This document shows, one piece after another, positions 34,920 through 45,500 of a DNA stretch of 64,000 bases. The notes beneath the pieces are model-generated. The model was not told the DNA's origin. It saw nothing but the letters and a program-made list of their open reading frames with translations, and ran no database searches. The position numbers and the translations under genes were made by a program. Location: positions 2,736,501 to 2,800,500 of the forward strand of contig NZ_CP142675.1 in NCBI RefSeq assembly GCF_036365825.1. Reading direction: 5' to 3'. The DNA comes from Qipengyuania sp. HL-TH1 (GTDB lineage: Bacteria > Pseudomonadota > Alphaproteobacteria > Sphingomonadales > Sphingomonadaceae). Numbering within the stretch: the stretch's first letter is position 1; the number at the start of each line of letters is the position of its first letter.

Positions 34920-35701
34920 CTAGGCTCTGTTGACAAACTGATTGGTCCAGAGGCGAGCGGCGGCGATATGTATGAAGCCGAGGTAGCTTGCTGATGTTTT
35001 GTCGTATCGGGTTGCGAGACGGCGTGAGCATTTGAGCTTCGCGAAGCACCGTTCGATGCGGTTTCGCAACGCGTAGGTGACGGTGTCGTGGGGTATTGGC
35101 TCTTTGCGGTTGGCCTTGGCCGGGATCACCGGCGTTCCGCCACGTAGCGCAATGGTGCTTCGGATATGGTCGCTGTCGTAGCCCCGGTCAGCCAAGAACA
35201 CGCGAGCCGTCGGTAGGTCATCATCCACCAGAGCATCGAAGCCTTTGAAGTCGGAGACCTCGCCGCCAGTTACTTCCGCCCGGACAGGGAGGCCGTGAGC
35301 GTTGGTAATGAGGTGAATTTTGGACGTGAAGCCACCTTTTGAACGGCCAAAACCCTGTCTTTGAGTCCCCCTTTTGCGCCCGCTGCCAAGTGGTGCGCGC
35401 GGATAACAGTGCTGTCGATCATCTGGACGCTGTCTGGCACCGCGCCGCTGTCATTGAGGGCATCGAGCACCAACTCCCACAGCCCTAACAAGGTCCAGCG
35501 CCGAAACTGGCGATAGACGCTCGACCACTTGCCGAACTCTTCAGGCAGATCACGCCAGGCAGCACCAGTGCGAGCAATCCAGAAAATGCCATCCAGAACA
35601 AGCCGGTGGTTGGAGGCAGGCCGACCGCCTTGCCCACGCACCGCCATCAAAAAGGGTTCAAAGAATGCCCACTCCGCATCCTCCATCAGCAACCGCGCCA
35701 A
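34920..35701 (-). CDS. IS5-family DDE transposase, made by -1 frameshift
   Basis: OrfA (from ATG 35701) contains the DUF4096-like N-terminus (LMEDAEWAFFEPFL) and the first catalytic Asp in QMIDSTVIRAHH. At the run AAAAGGGGG (35367-35375 on this strand) a -1 shift joins it to the frame with the second Asp (FLADRGYDSD) and the Glu (RNRIERCFAKLK). The stop codon TAG (34922-34920) lies outside the IS end (34923) and is made by the flanking CTA target sequence. The product cuts and joins IS ends during transposition. Confidence 0.85.
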
Positions 35702-35771
35702 GATAACCTCCGCAAAAGCTATCTTGAATCACAACTCAGCCCGTTTGTGAATCCAGTTTGTCAACAGGGCC
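34923..35771 (-). mobile_element. IS5-family (IS427-group-like) insertion sequence, full copy
   Basis: This 849-bp element has terminal inverted repeats GGCTCTGTTGACAAAC / GGCCCTGTTGACAAAC and CTA flanks. Two overlapping minus-strand frames encode a DDE transposase by frameshift. It is the right boundary of the cargo unit. Confidence 0.88.
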
Positions 35772-36079
35772 TAGTCCGATGCCCTAAGCCTGAGGTGGGT
35801 AAGCGCATTGGGAGGATCGTGAAGAAGACGCTCTACGATCATCTTTCTCGTATGATATATGCGAAAGCTCAGTCGTGGCTGCCTGCCAATGTCGCGCAGC
35901 TGCAAGAGTATATCGATCACGAAAGGCAAGGGCACTATCTCGAAGGTGGCATGAGCGAATACATCGTTCCCAACTGGTCGCTCTATCAGCGTGAGAGCAC
36001 CATGTATGCCGACATCGAGGTCCATGAAGAGGCATTCCGCAGTGGAATGATCCCAATCGCTGGTCCGACTCTACAATGA
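35772..36079 (+). pseudogene. abiV-like gene, 3' part
   Basis: This open stretch continues the reading frame of 32452-32685 after the IS unit: VRCPKPEVGKRIGRIVKKTL, then YDHLSRMIYAKAQSW and a C-terminal half ending at TGA 36077-36079. The KRIG..VKK.LYDHLSR.IY pattern fits the C-terminal half of AbiV-type proteins. It has no start codon or promoter of its own. The downstream ATG overlaps its stop, so the next gene was co-translated with it. Confidence 0.75.
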
Positions 36080-36417
36080 TGATGCGACCCATTGCATTGG
36101 ACCTCGTCGAAGCACTTGAGGCTCTGGGGGTACTAACACGCTCGGGCCTTCAGGCGACCAGTGAAGTTTGGAGCAGTGTCGATTTTGTGAACGATGAGGG
36201 ACCAGTGGAAGCGCGTGAGCTGACAAAACAACTTGCCGCCCGACTGGACTCGGAAGGCTTGATCTCAGATTGCGGCACCGAGCAGCATGCTCGGCTATTA
36301 TTCAATCACTGGCAGCTTCCGATGTACAACATGGACTTAGACTTGATCCATGTACCGTTGGAACAACTTGAGGCTGAACGCGACGCCGCCTTCTGGAACG
36401 AGGTCGGCGGCTACTGA
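36076..36417 (+). CDS. Hypothetical protein coupled to the abiV-like gene
   Basis: The 113-residue acidic soluble protein has no family I recognise. Its start overlaps the abiV-like stop (ATGATGATG at 36076-36084), so it was probably an operon partner. With abiV broken by the IS unit, its expression is likely reduced. A role as regulator or antitoxin of the AbiV-like protein is possible but unsupported. Confidence 0.55.
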   Translation: MMMRPIALDLVEALEALGVLTRSGLQATSEVWSSVDFVNDEGPVEARELTKQLAARLDSEGLISDCGTEQHARLLFNHWQLPMYNMDLDLIHVPLEQLEAERDAAFWNEVGGY

Positions 36418-36890
36418 GCGGCAAACACCGCGCGCTACCATCAGAATTGAATGTCCGCAGGCGTCCGATTTATGATGGCTTTTACGATGGCAAGATAAAA
36501 GCACCGCCGTCGGTCGGGGTACATGTGGTTGGTATTGCTAGGCAAATTGCGACGGCGCTCGAGACTGCGCTGCGGCGGTTCTGCTGGAAAGCCCTTTGTT
36601 CTCAATGCAAAGTGCGATGGCGCTTCCCTCAATCAAGCTCATTTCGAAATTTCGGCGCATCGGTTTATCGGTCCACATCTGTCCGCGCAGACGCAGTCGC
36701 ATTCAATTGGAAGATGCTTGGCTGAGCTTCGGGACAACAGCGTAGAAACGGAGGCCTCAGAGTAAGAATGTCATGTGGCGCAATTGGCCTGAATCGACTG
36801 ATAATTGATGTCGATGGCGGGCTGACCTGCTCCCCTCCATGTCCCCGAGGTCGGTCCGTCATCACCCGAACGATTAAAGGACCGACCGGC
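36418..36890. other. Gene-poor region before the excisionase-like gene
   Basis: Short open frames exist here (for example 36447-36725) but have no ribosome binding site, no recognisable family and atypical composition. The only clear structure is the 9-bp inverted repeat at 36849-36887. Confidence 0.4.
36849..36887 (+). promoter_or_regulatory. Perfect 9-bp inverted repeat just before the excisionase-like gene
   Basis: GGTCGGTCC (36849-36857) and GGACCGACC (36879-36887) flank 21 bases and end 3 bases before the ATG. The second arm covers the ribosome binding site, whose AAAGG lies at 36876-36880. It could be an operator for the HTH protein or a hairpin that hides the site. Confidence 0.5.
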
Positions 36891-37145
36891 ATGCCGACAG
36901 CAGAAACGAGCGACAAACGGCCCAAGCAAAGACGCCTGTCCGCCATTGAACCGGTCGCGATGCGTGTGCCCGAAGCATGCCGCTACCTCGGGATAGGTCG
37001 CAGCACCCTCTACGTGCTCATCGGCGAAGGCGAGATCGAATTCATCAAGCTAGGAAGTGCCACGCTTGTGCTTACCAGAAGCCTGAGAAACTTGGTCGAG
37101 CGCAGACGTGCAGTTCTAACCCGAAATACGAACATGGAAACGTGA
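36891..37145 (+). CDS. Excisionase-like helix-turn-helix protein
   Basis: This 84-residue product has an AlpA/Xis-type HTH (MRVPEACRYLGIGRSTLYVL) after a basic N-terminus. Such small proteins direct excision of integrated elements. The ATG at 36891 follows the hairpin-like repeat. It is the only excisionase-like gene in element B and lies far from the integrase, which may reflect the origin of this half from another element. Confidence 0.7.
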   Translation: MPTAETSDKRPKQRRLSAIEPVAMRVPEACRYLGIGRSTLYVLIGEGEIEFIKLGSATLVLTRSLRNLVERRRAVLTRNTNMET

Positions 37146-37155
37146 AATGAGAGCC

Positions 37156-40100
37156 TCAATTAGAAGCTGGCTTCCCCTCGATCCAGGGCACAGCGCAGTC
37201 GCGGGCCTTGGCGTGGGCAGCGTCGAGAGCAGGTCCCATACAGAGGATTTCGGTAATGCGCCGCGCGGTCTTGGTGAAGTGGAGAGCCTCGGCTCCCGAA
37301 AGTGCGCGACCGAGGACGTCGAGCTCGCGGTAGGAAAGCCATTTCTTAAGCACTTGATATCCGCCTAGTGTATATTCCCAGACGTTCTCTGGAATACTCT
37401 CCCACATAGCACCCGCGTTGATTTCAACGTCAACTGCGCGCGTACCGATCAGTTCGAGCAACGCGTCAGGCTCTAGATCATGACGATCCGCGAGATGCGC
37501 AAGAGCATCACGCTCAGCTTCGGTCCATGCGCGTTCCGTGGTTTTGCCAACGCCGGGCATCACAAGACGAGTGCCGTTTTCGCGGCGCTGGCTGTAGCCC
37601 CAGCCAGTCGTCACTTCGAACGACTTGCCACGTGGCGGCGCGATTACTGAAAGGCCCGCCAGCAATGAGCCTCGGGTCACACCGTCGATTTCGACTTCTG
37701 CATCAAGCAGAGCCGAGAGCCGTGAGCCCAGCTCGGCAGACATTCTGAAAGCCTCTACATCTCCGGGAAACGGTATGCGCGGCCAATCGATTCTCAGGGC
37801 ATCGATATAGTCAATTTCGTACGACGGTGCGTTAAGTGTTGCGAGGATGTGATCGAACAGCTGATCACTTGAGATGCCTCGATCCGCCAATTCTTTCTTG
37901 AGCGATTTTGCAATGTTCGGTTCGAGGTTGTGGCTGTCTTGCCGTACAGTAGCCGGAAAGATTGCGACGTTGCTTTCTACCAAGTGATGGTCGCCAAGGA
38001 CGCTAATCGACTGTGGGTTGTAGAATATGCCCATGCGATTGCGCTCACCAGCCGTCAGGAAACGATTGTCGAAACTCGTGTTGCCAAAAAATTCGGGCCG
38101 CTTTTCGTCGATCAATTTTGTGTCTGGATCCCAGTATGCCCAACGCACGTCGAAAGGTCGATAAGCGTACCTGACGACTTCTCCCAGTGCGTGCTTTCGG
38201 TCCATCAGCATCTTTCGAGTTTCCGAAGGATCGTATCGTGACGAAGCATTCATCAATGCTGGGAATGCTGTTTTCAATTCCGAATTGGAGACATTGGTGT
38301 CGAAGTATTGTTCGATGCGCTTTTCCAGAGCTTCACGATCGACATCGACAAGAAACTCATCGCGGCTTGTTTTTACGCCGGCAAAGTTCACTGGCAGCAA
38401 TTCAGGCAAGCGCGGCCACTCGAAATAAGCTTCGTCGACATCGGAAGGCATGAATTGAAGCCTCATCGGCAACGATGGCGTGAGCTTTTCGTATAAAATC
38501 ACAGGGTCCGCCTCGGCTGTCGCCGTCAGCGTCTCACGCTTCGCAGTTCCCCATAAGTCCCGATACGATATTGTTTCCGAGGGGCTGTGGTCCTTCTTCC
38601 GCACCAGTGTCGCGATTGCGGTGCCAACCTGTATGCCTGCAGGATTGGCGGGCGTGGAAAAAATCGACGGGTCAGGCAGTCCCTCAGGCGTTTTCTTGCC
38701 GGTTTTGTATTTGTCACCATTTAGGCAATCGACGGTGATGCTGTCGAAAACGTCGAGGTAGCGCTCGCGCATTCCAGGGCAACTCAAGCTATCGAGCCAG
38801 CTATAGTTCGAAATGAATGAGATCACGCCTTCACCGGTCTTTTCCGCAATGCGACTTTCGGCCATGCGAAAGAACCGGACATAGAGTTCGTTCAGACCTT
38901 GCCCTTGCGGCGGCGCGACCTTTTTTACCTGGCGGTAGGCATTTGAAAGGGCGCGCTCTTCGGCATTGTCTGAAATCCCTGCAAAGCCATCATATGGAGG
39001 GTTACCAAGGATAACGAGGATCGGGCTTGCTTGCTTAATCGCATCGGCGGAAGCGCGTTCAGCCTCCAGCTCGGGGAACGGCAACGGCTTGTTCGTGTGT
39101 GGCTCCCACCCAGTCAGCGCATTGGTCAAATAGATCGCCGGGCGAGAATCTCCCGCTAGCGGAGCATCCATTTCAGCAAGCGTTATACCAGCTTGCATGT
39201 GCGCAACGACAAACGGAGCGGGCATAATCTCGAAACCGAAGACGCGGTTCTTTGCTGCATCACGCAGCCGGTCCGCTAACGCGCTGCCAAGTCCGTGATT
39301 TTCAAGGTTCGCGCGAATTCGTCTCAGAACTGCATTTACGAAGCCACCCGTACCGCAGCACGGGTCGAGCACATACACGCGCTCGTCGGCAAGCCCATCG
39401 GCGATGCCCAGTTCCTCGCGCAGCGCATAGTCTACTCTTGCCACCATGTAGTCGACGACCTCAGCGGGAGTATACCAGACGCCGAATTGCTTCCTAAGCT
39501 TCGGGTCGAAGGCCTTTAGGAAGGGCTCGTAGAAATACTGGACAGCCTCTCCGTCATCGAACCGCTTGAGAAATTCAGCAGCGTCGATCCGGTTTAGTGT
39601 ATGGCCCGTCCAGTCCAGCACCTCGACTAGATCGAGTTGCTTGATGTGCTGCGGTGCAGTCAGCTGCTGGAAAAGGGTCTGAATGAATGGGACGTGCAAA
39701 CTCCAGCCCGCCGAACGCCAATCAAATTGCGCCGGTTTCCGCGGCACGGTCCGTGCCCAGATCACCCAAGCCGAGAACAGCCCGTAGAAGAGCGTCTGGA
39801 CAAGTGTCGAACGAAAGAAATGATCGCCTTTCTCGCCCTCAAAGGTGATGCCGAGGGCATCTTCAAGCGCTGTCCGCACAGTCTTGAGCGCGGGTAACTC
39901 GCCCGCCATTTCCACGCGGTCCAGAGCATCGCGCGCGTATGACGCTATGAACCACGCCACGTCTTTCGGCTGTACCAGCGCCACATTCTGGGTAAGCGCG
40001 CGCTTAAGGTATTCGACGAAGGCGAGCCCAACGTTCTTTGCCGACGCAGCCGGTGTTTTAACCAGCGCCCAAAAGTCAGCCGGATTTTCGGCTAGTTCGA

Positions 40101-40527
40101 ACGCTTCAAGCCGTGTGGCCTGTCCATTTATATCTTCTCCGACGAGCTGAAACGCTCGAAGATTGGTAACCAATACGAGCCGATACGCATCAAAGTATTT
40201 GCTCAGCTGGGTGGGTGTCGAGGTAAAGAGGCTGGCATCGTCGACCCCCTTGACCTCGATTACGCCGCGTTCCGGTAGCTGGCCCTTGCGGGGCTCTCCT
40301 TTTTGAAGCTGACTTGCAGCGAACAGCCCGAAGTCGGGGCTGCCTGCACCGGTGTTTGCCAATTGGGAAAGCGGCAAGACTTTCGGGCTTAGCGATGCGC
40401 CGATCCGTTCCAGCAAGGTGCTGAGTGCCGGATAATATGCAGTTTCCGGCGTTCCGGCCCCAAGGGCCCGAACCTTACGGACCGCCTCGAAAAACTCTTC
40501 GGCAATTTCAATCGGATCGAGCGCCAC
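37156..40527 (-). CDS. Single-chain restriction-modification enzyme (type ISP/IIG-like N6-adenine methylase with nuclease domain)
   Basis: The 1123-residue protein combines a PD-(D/E)xK-like nuclease domain at the N-terminus (P64-D65 and E91-V-K93), an N6-adenine methylase with DPCCGTGGF (388-396) and NPPY (509-512), and a C-terminal specificity region resembling type ISP enzymes (VWEYTLGGYQVLKKWLSYRE, then HFTKTARRI). No SF2 helicase motif is seen, so it is more like a type IIG/IIL single-chain enzyme than a full translocating type ISP. It would methylate host DNA and cut unmodified DNA. It is divergent from the DUF262 gene. Confidence 0.8.
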   Translation of the reverse strand: MALDPIEIAEEFFEAVRKVRALGAGTPETAYYPALSTLLERIGASLSPKVLPLSQLANTGAGSPDFGLFAASQLQKGEPRKGQLPERGVIEVKGVDDASLFTSTPTQLSKYFDAYRLVLVTNLRAFQLVGEDINGQATRLEAFELAENPADFWALVKTPAASAKNVGLAFVEYLKRALTQNVALVQPKDVAWFIASYARDALDRVEMAGELPALKTVRTALEDALGITFEGEKGDHFFRSTLVQTLFYGLFSAWVIWARTVPRKPAQFDWRSAGWSLHVPFIQTLFQQLTAPQHIKQLDLVEVLDWTGHTLNRIDAAEFLKRFDDGEAVQYFYEPFLKAFDPKLRKQFGVWYTPAEVVDYMVARVDYALREELGIADGLADERVYVLDPCCGTGGFVNAVLRRIRANLENHGLGSALADRLRDAAKNRVFGFEIMPAPFVVAHMQAGITLAEMDAPLAGDSRPAIYLTNALTGWEPHTNKPLPFPELEAERASADAIKQASPILVILGNPPYDGFAGISDNAEERALSNAYRQVKKVAPPQGQGLNELYVRFFRMAESRIAEKTGEGVISFISNYSWLDSLSCPGMRERYLDVFDSITVDCLNGDKYKTGKKTPEGLPDPSIFSTPANPAGIQVGTAIATLVRKKDHSPSETISYRDLWGTAKRETLTATAEADPVILYEKLTPSLPMRLQFMPSDVDEAYFEWPRLPELLPVNFAGVKTSRDEFLVDVDREALEKRIEQYFDTNVSNSELKTAFPALMNASSRYDPSETRKMLMDRKHALGEVVRYAYRPFDVRWAYWDPDTKLIDEKRPEFFGNTSFDNRFLTAGERNRMGIFYNPQSISVLGDHHLVESNVAIFPATVRQDSHNLEPNIAKSLKKELADRGISSDQLFDHILATLNAPSYEIDYIDALRIDWPRIPFPGDVEAFRMSAELGSRLSALLDAEVEIDGVTRGSLLAGLSVIAPPRGKSFEVTTGWGYSQRRENGTRLVMPGVGKTTERAWTEAERDALAHLADRHDLEPDALLELIGTRAVDVEINAGAMWESIPENVWEYTLGGYQVLKKWLSYRELDVLGRALSGAEALHFTKTARRITEILCMGPALDAAHAKARDCAVPWIEGKPASN

Positions 40528-40745
40528 ACATCCCCCTTCACTTTCGTCCTCGACTAGCGCAACCGGTGCGCAAGCGCGACTGCGGAATCATCGTTGTGCT
40601 CGCATTCGTGCGGTGCAATGGAGACGTGCAGCAGATTTGACTACTTGACTGCATCACCTGCGGTCACTTCTTGTTCTTGGATCGGCAGAACATGTAGATC
40701 AGCACCAATCAACTAGTTTAAATCGAGGAAATTGGGGGGAAAAGG

Positions 40746-42521
40746 ATGTATAAGCCAGGAGGCACAATCGCCGCAGCGCTGGAGAAAATCCAACGTAAGT
40801 CATATGTGCTTCCGGCAATCCAGCGCGAATTCGTCTGGAAACCTGAGCAGATTGAGCGCCTGTTCGACAGCCTGATGCAAGGCTACCCGTTTGGCACTTT
40901 CCTCTTCTGGACGGTCAAACCGGAAACGAGCGGCAGCTTCAAATTCTACGATTTCGTTCTGCACTACCACCAGCGCGATGCCGCCCATTGTCCCGAGTTG
41001 CCAACATTGCACGATCAGACGGTCACAGCCGTTCTCGACGGTCAACAGCGACTGACTGCGCTCAATATTGGGCTCCGTGGTTCGATGGCGATGAAATTAC
41101 CGAGCAAGTGGTGGACGAACCCCGACGCCTTCCCGAAAAGGACGCTCCGCCTTAATTTGCTTGCGTCATTGGAGCCTGACGAGGACGGGATTGTCTACGA
41201 TTTTCGGTTCATGGACGATGCTCAAGTCGAGCGCAGCGAAGAGGCGTTCTGGTACAATGTGCCCGACGTCATGGCCGTCAACGACGTGACCGACCTTAAT
41301 GACTGGCTGGTCGATGCCGGTCTCACAGGGGACCCCTTCAAATCCGCCTTCAGGATGTTGACTAAACTCTATCACGTCGTGAAGACCAACCAATTGATGT
41401 ACTACTACGAAGAGGAAGCTCAGGACGTTGAACGGGTCCTAAACATCTTCATTCGGCTCAATTCTGGTGGAACAATTCTTTCTTATTCCGACCTATTGCT
41501 CAGCATCGCGGTCGCGCAATGGAAGAAAGTCGATGCCCGTTCAGAGATTCACAGTCTGGTCGATGAGATCAACCGGATTGGCACCGGTTTCACGCTGAGC
41601 CAGGATTTCGTTCTGAAAGCCGGACTAATGCTGTCTGACATCGCTAGTGTCGGCTTCAAGGTCGAGAACTTCACTCAAGCCAACATGGAGAGGCTTGAAG
41701 CCAATTGGCCGCAAATTCGCGCTGCCTTGGTCCGGACTGTGGAGCTGGCCGCGAGCTTCGGTCTGAATGGCCAGACACTTCGCGCGGACAGCGCCCTACT
41801 TCCCATTGCCTATTATCTATATCACCGGAAAGCCCCGGCGAACTATGCAGTTAGCAATCAGTTCGCCGCCGACCGTGCCGTTATCCACTCCTGGCTCATA
41901 CGTTCATTGCTTAAAGCATCCGGCATTTGGGGAAGCGGCCTCGACACATTCCTCACCGCCTTGCGAGAAGTGATACAGCAGAAGGGCGAAGAGTCATTTC
42001 CGGCGCGGGAACTCGAACTGGTCATGGACGCGCGTGGCAAGTCGCTTACGTTCTCGCCAGCCGAGGTCGAAGACATGTTGTCGATGCAATACGGAGACAA
42101 ACGCATGTTTGCGCTGCTGTCGATGCTGTTTCCCTTCGTCAATCTGCGCAACCAATTTCACATGGACCATGTCTTTCCGATCTCACGGTTCACGACAGCC
42201 AAGCTGCGCAAAGCTGGCTTCGCTGAGGATAGGATCGAGGACCTCGCTCGGATGGCGAACGAATTGCCCAACTTGCAGTTGCTCGAAGGCACCACCAATA
42301 CCGAGAAACGCGATGCCTTGCCCGCGAAGTGGCTTTCGAGCCATTATCCCAATGCCGGTGATCGGGCGCACTATTGTGCGATGCATGAACTTGGGGACAT
42401 TCCCGACACGCTCGAAGATTTCGAGCAGTTTCATACCGACCGCCGCGAACGTCTTCGGGCGCGGATCAATGACGTTCTGGCGGTGCAAAAAGACGGAACG
42501 ACCGGACAGGCTCAAATTTGA
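40746..42521 (+). CDS. DUF262 and HNH domain protein (GmrSD-like)
   Basis: The 591-residue protein has a DUF262 ParB-like NTPase/nuclease domain with LPAIQREFVWKPEQIERLFD and DGQQRLTAL (98-106), a helical middle, and a C-terminal DUF1524-type HNH region with HMDHVFP (H472, D474, H475) and LQLLEGTTNTEKRDALPAKW. This matches GmrSD-type enzymes that cut modified (for example glucosylated hydroxymethylcytosine) phage DNA. It has a strong ribosome binding site (GGGGGGAAAAGG). It is convergent with the giant gene (46-base gap) and divergent from the restriction-modification gene. Confidence 0.82.
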   Translation: MYKPGGTIAAALEKIQRKSYVLPAIQREFVWKPEQIERLFDSLMQGYPFGTFLFWTVKPETSGSFKFYDFVLHYHQRDAAHCPELPTLHDQTVTAVLDGQQRLTALNIGLRGSMAMKLPSKWWTNPDAFPKRTLRLNLLASLEPDEDGIVYDFRFMDDAQVERSEEAFWYNVPDVMAVNDVTDLNDWLVDAGLTGDPFKSAFRMLTKLYHVVKTNQLMYYYEEEAQDVERVLNIFIRLNSGGTILSYSDLLLSIAVAQWKKVDARSEIHSLVDEINRIGTGFTLSQDFVLKAGLMLSDIASVGFKVENFTQANMERLEANWPQIRAALVRTVELAASFGLNGQTLRADSALLPIAYYLYHRKAPANYAVSNQFAADRAVIHSWLIRSLLKASGIWGSGLDTFLTALREVIQQKGEESFPARELELVMDARGKSLTFSPAEVEDMLSMQYGDKRMFALLSMLFPFVNLRNQFHMDHVFPISRFTTAKLRKAGFAEDRIEDLARMANELPNLQLLEGTTNTEKRDALPAKWLSSHYPNAGDRAHYCAMHELGDIPDTLEDFEQFHTDRRERLRARINDVLAVQKDGTTGQAQI

Positions 42522-42567
42522 AGCTTACGCGAATTGCCGCCGTGAGGCGCACACTACAGGTACTCAA

Positions 42568-45500
42568 CTAAGGCTGAGGTGCCCAATCGACCTCTTTCAC
42601 TGAGTCTATTCGGACAAATCTGGCATCTTTCGATTCACTCGCAATGACAAACGTCATGGGCTGCGGCACATCTACGATCACCAACCCATGCACTTGCGGA
42701 ACTTCAGGCAATTTGTTGCGCTTGGCGAGATCGGCGGCATGTTGCCGCACATATGCAACCCGGTTGAGGTGCCGCAGGAGGTTGTCTGGCTTACCATTTG
42801 GCAATGTTAGCCCGCGATATTCAGACAAGCGTCTCGCCGTCTCGGAAAGCGTCCGGCACAGTTTGATATCCTTAGCTTCGATAACCCAAGCATGTTTCCC
42901 ATCCGGAGAAAAAGCGAGCACATCAATGTCACCCAAGCGCTTCAATCCATCCGTGGCCTTGTGGTTCAGACAAGCAGATGGCTTCACTGACGCCGCCGCT
43001 AAAAGCCCTTGCGCTTGCACCGCTGCCGCCACTCTCTCATTGAACTCCATGCCGGACCGTTCGCCCGCATGGCCAACATAACTGCGCATTGCCTTGCTGA
43101 CCCAGAAGTTGCCTTGAAGTCCGCCTGCTGACGCTCCGGCCACATTGTGCCGTGCAGCGCGTTCAACGATGCCGGGCGCTATCGCGAGCAAGGGATTGTC
43201 ATCCGGCGTCATTGCTACCAGCGGTCGTCCGATGATCGAGAAACGACGGTCGAACCTGCTGATGTCGAAGTCGAGCTTGCCAGCACCTTCAGGAATATCG
43301 TCCCACCCATCCCGACAAGGTAAGGTTAGCCGGTCAATCAGTGGGGCGAAATCGGGAGCACCTTCGATCTCCATTGCCGACAACCGAGCAAGCAACTCTG
43401 ACCGGGGTATTTCAAATGCCGATTTCTGCAACTCGATGCCAATTCTGACGAGAAATTCCCCCAACTGGACGAATATCTCTGCTGGCACGCCATACTCCGC
43501 TTGAAGTGCATTCAGGAACTGCGGATCGGGCGTACCCGGAGCTGGATCGCGTGCTTCGTAGAGCCTGTCATATGCATCGCTTTGATCGGCCCGAGCCTGT
43601 GAATGCAGCAAGCGCACCGTCGAGCCGAGAGCGGCTTCCCCAAACTCATGATCATGCAGCAGATGTCCGGTTGGGCTGATCCGAAGCTCTGCCTTGATCT
43701 GCCCTCCGCGCAGCGCAGGAATAAGATCAGAAACTGCGAAAATTTGAAGAGCGAGCGCCTGCAATTCGTCGAAGTCGATTGTTCCCAATTCGTAGCCGCC
43801 ATCGAGCGTGGCTTGCGATCCGGCGATTTCGGTCAGGATTGAACAGGCGCGGATGGTGGCGTTGATATGGTTGCGTTGCTCGAAGCTTGCCTTCTGGTCT
43901 CCATCCACGCCGTGAATAACACGTAACGCGCGCGCGCTGGTTTCCCAGCTGCGCTGTTCAGCGAGCGCGATCTGATATTGCTCAAGTGCGGTCAGGACGA
44001 CCGATTCACGATTGTACCTGCTGATTGTCTGACATAGCGATGCCAGCAATTCAGCCTGCAACCTACTTAGAAAATCGAAGCAGTCGTCCTGGCCTTCGAT
44101 GATCTGCCCCGGCTTCGCACCGGGCACAGAGAGCGCCGAACCGCATTTGACAAGTGCTGCGGCTGAAAGCGGCACATGCCGATAACGTTCATTGACCAGT
44201 CCGTGCGCCCGCAAAATCTCGATAGGGCGCTCTGCAATCAGCGCATGTCGCCAGCGAAGATCCAAGGAACCTACAACGCGCCGGACTTGTTCTAAGGCGT
44301 CTTCCGTTGTGACCTCAGTGCCCCGAAGTTCAGCGATGCATCGCAGCAGCGTAGTAGCGAGGATGATTTCTGCAAAATTGTCTGAACGCCGCAGCCCATG
44401 ATGCCACTTTGCGGCGATATGCAATTCGGCGGATTGACCTTCGGTCATTATGCAATAGGAAATTGCGTCACGCACCTCTTGGTCCGCAACGGTATCAGTT
44501 AAATGATCTGCGTCCGGTTGCTCGATATGTAATGTAATGAGAAGAGGTCGGTCTCCCTTTGGCAAGATTGCGCCTGATTGGGGTGCCGCAACGATTTCCA
44601 CCCAGCGAAGGATGGTGCGCCAGTTCTCGTATTCGTCGTAAGTTCGTGGGCCGGTTACGTCGCGCGACACCCACACTGGCCACTCTCCTGACAGAACAAC
44701 GCCAAGCAATTCCCCACGCTGTACGGCATCTATGCAGGCATAAACTGGTTCAAGTCGTTCAAAATGTGATCGTGGATCAACTCGCATCACCCGGCGAACA
44801 GTACCCTCAGGGAATGGCACAGCGCGGCGGTCACTGGCTTGAGCCGATTCCACTCGCGCCGAGAAAAGTCGATCTGAACCGAAGTTGATGACACACGGCG
44901 GAACTAACTCCACCTCATCTTCTGGGACGAGCGCATGATCGCTCTCTTTCCACCACTGGAACAGATTCAGAAAGCCACTTGGGTTTTGCAGCTCAAAACC
45001 CATGCCATGCACGATCCGATCAATTAGCCATATGCGGCGGAGATCGGGTAGCTTGGCATCGTCTAGCGAGCCAAGAGTGATGGCTTCAACTGGCTGCATA
45101 TACTGAAACTGCCAGCCTCGTAGATCGAGCGGCACCTCGAATTCGAGCATGCGACCCTGACCCCAGCCACCGAGCAACAGGATGGTCATGCCGTCCTTGA
45201 AGCCCGGATTCTTCCGTGCTGCGTCACGGGCAAAACGGGCACCCTCGAACACGGTTTCGAAGAATTTCTCTCCGTATTCAGTCATCCCACTAAAACCCTG
45301 AGCGGCCCAGGTCTGGAAGCCGTCCATGGACAGCACAAAATGCACAAAGTGCCCGCGCGAGACTTCAGTCACTTTTTGACGGACGACTTCATTTCCTGCG
45401 AAAGAGTCGGGCCCTTCTGTCAAGTTTTCAAAGCCACCAGCACGTAGCCTGACGGCCTCCTCTGCCAGCATATTACGTTGCAGCCTTCTGGCCATGCCGT

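Larger units (their letters stand above)
32686..35771. mobile_element. IS5-family composite-like unit carrying two cargo genes
   Basis: The unit begins with GGCTCTGTTGACAAA (32686) and ends with its near-perfect inverse (…TTTGTCAACAGGGCC, 35771), flanked by a TA duplication (32684-32685 and 35772-35773). Inside are a truncated IS copy (32686 to about 32938), a lipoprotein gene and serine-protease gene on the minus strand, and a full IS copy (34923-35771). Both IS copies have the same orientation. Because one TA-flanked excision restores abiV, the whole 3.1 kb seems to have moved or formed as one block. Confidence 0.7.

Noticed and set aside
36447..36765. Two short overlapping plus-strand frames
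   Set aside because: No start signals and atypical composition; treated as non-coding.
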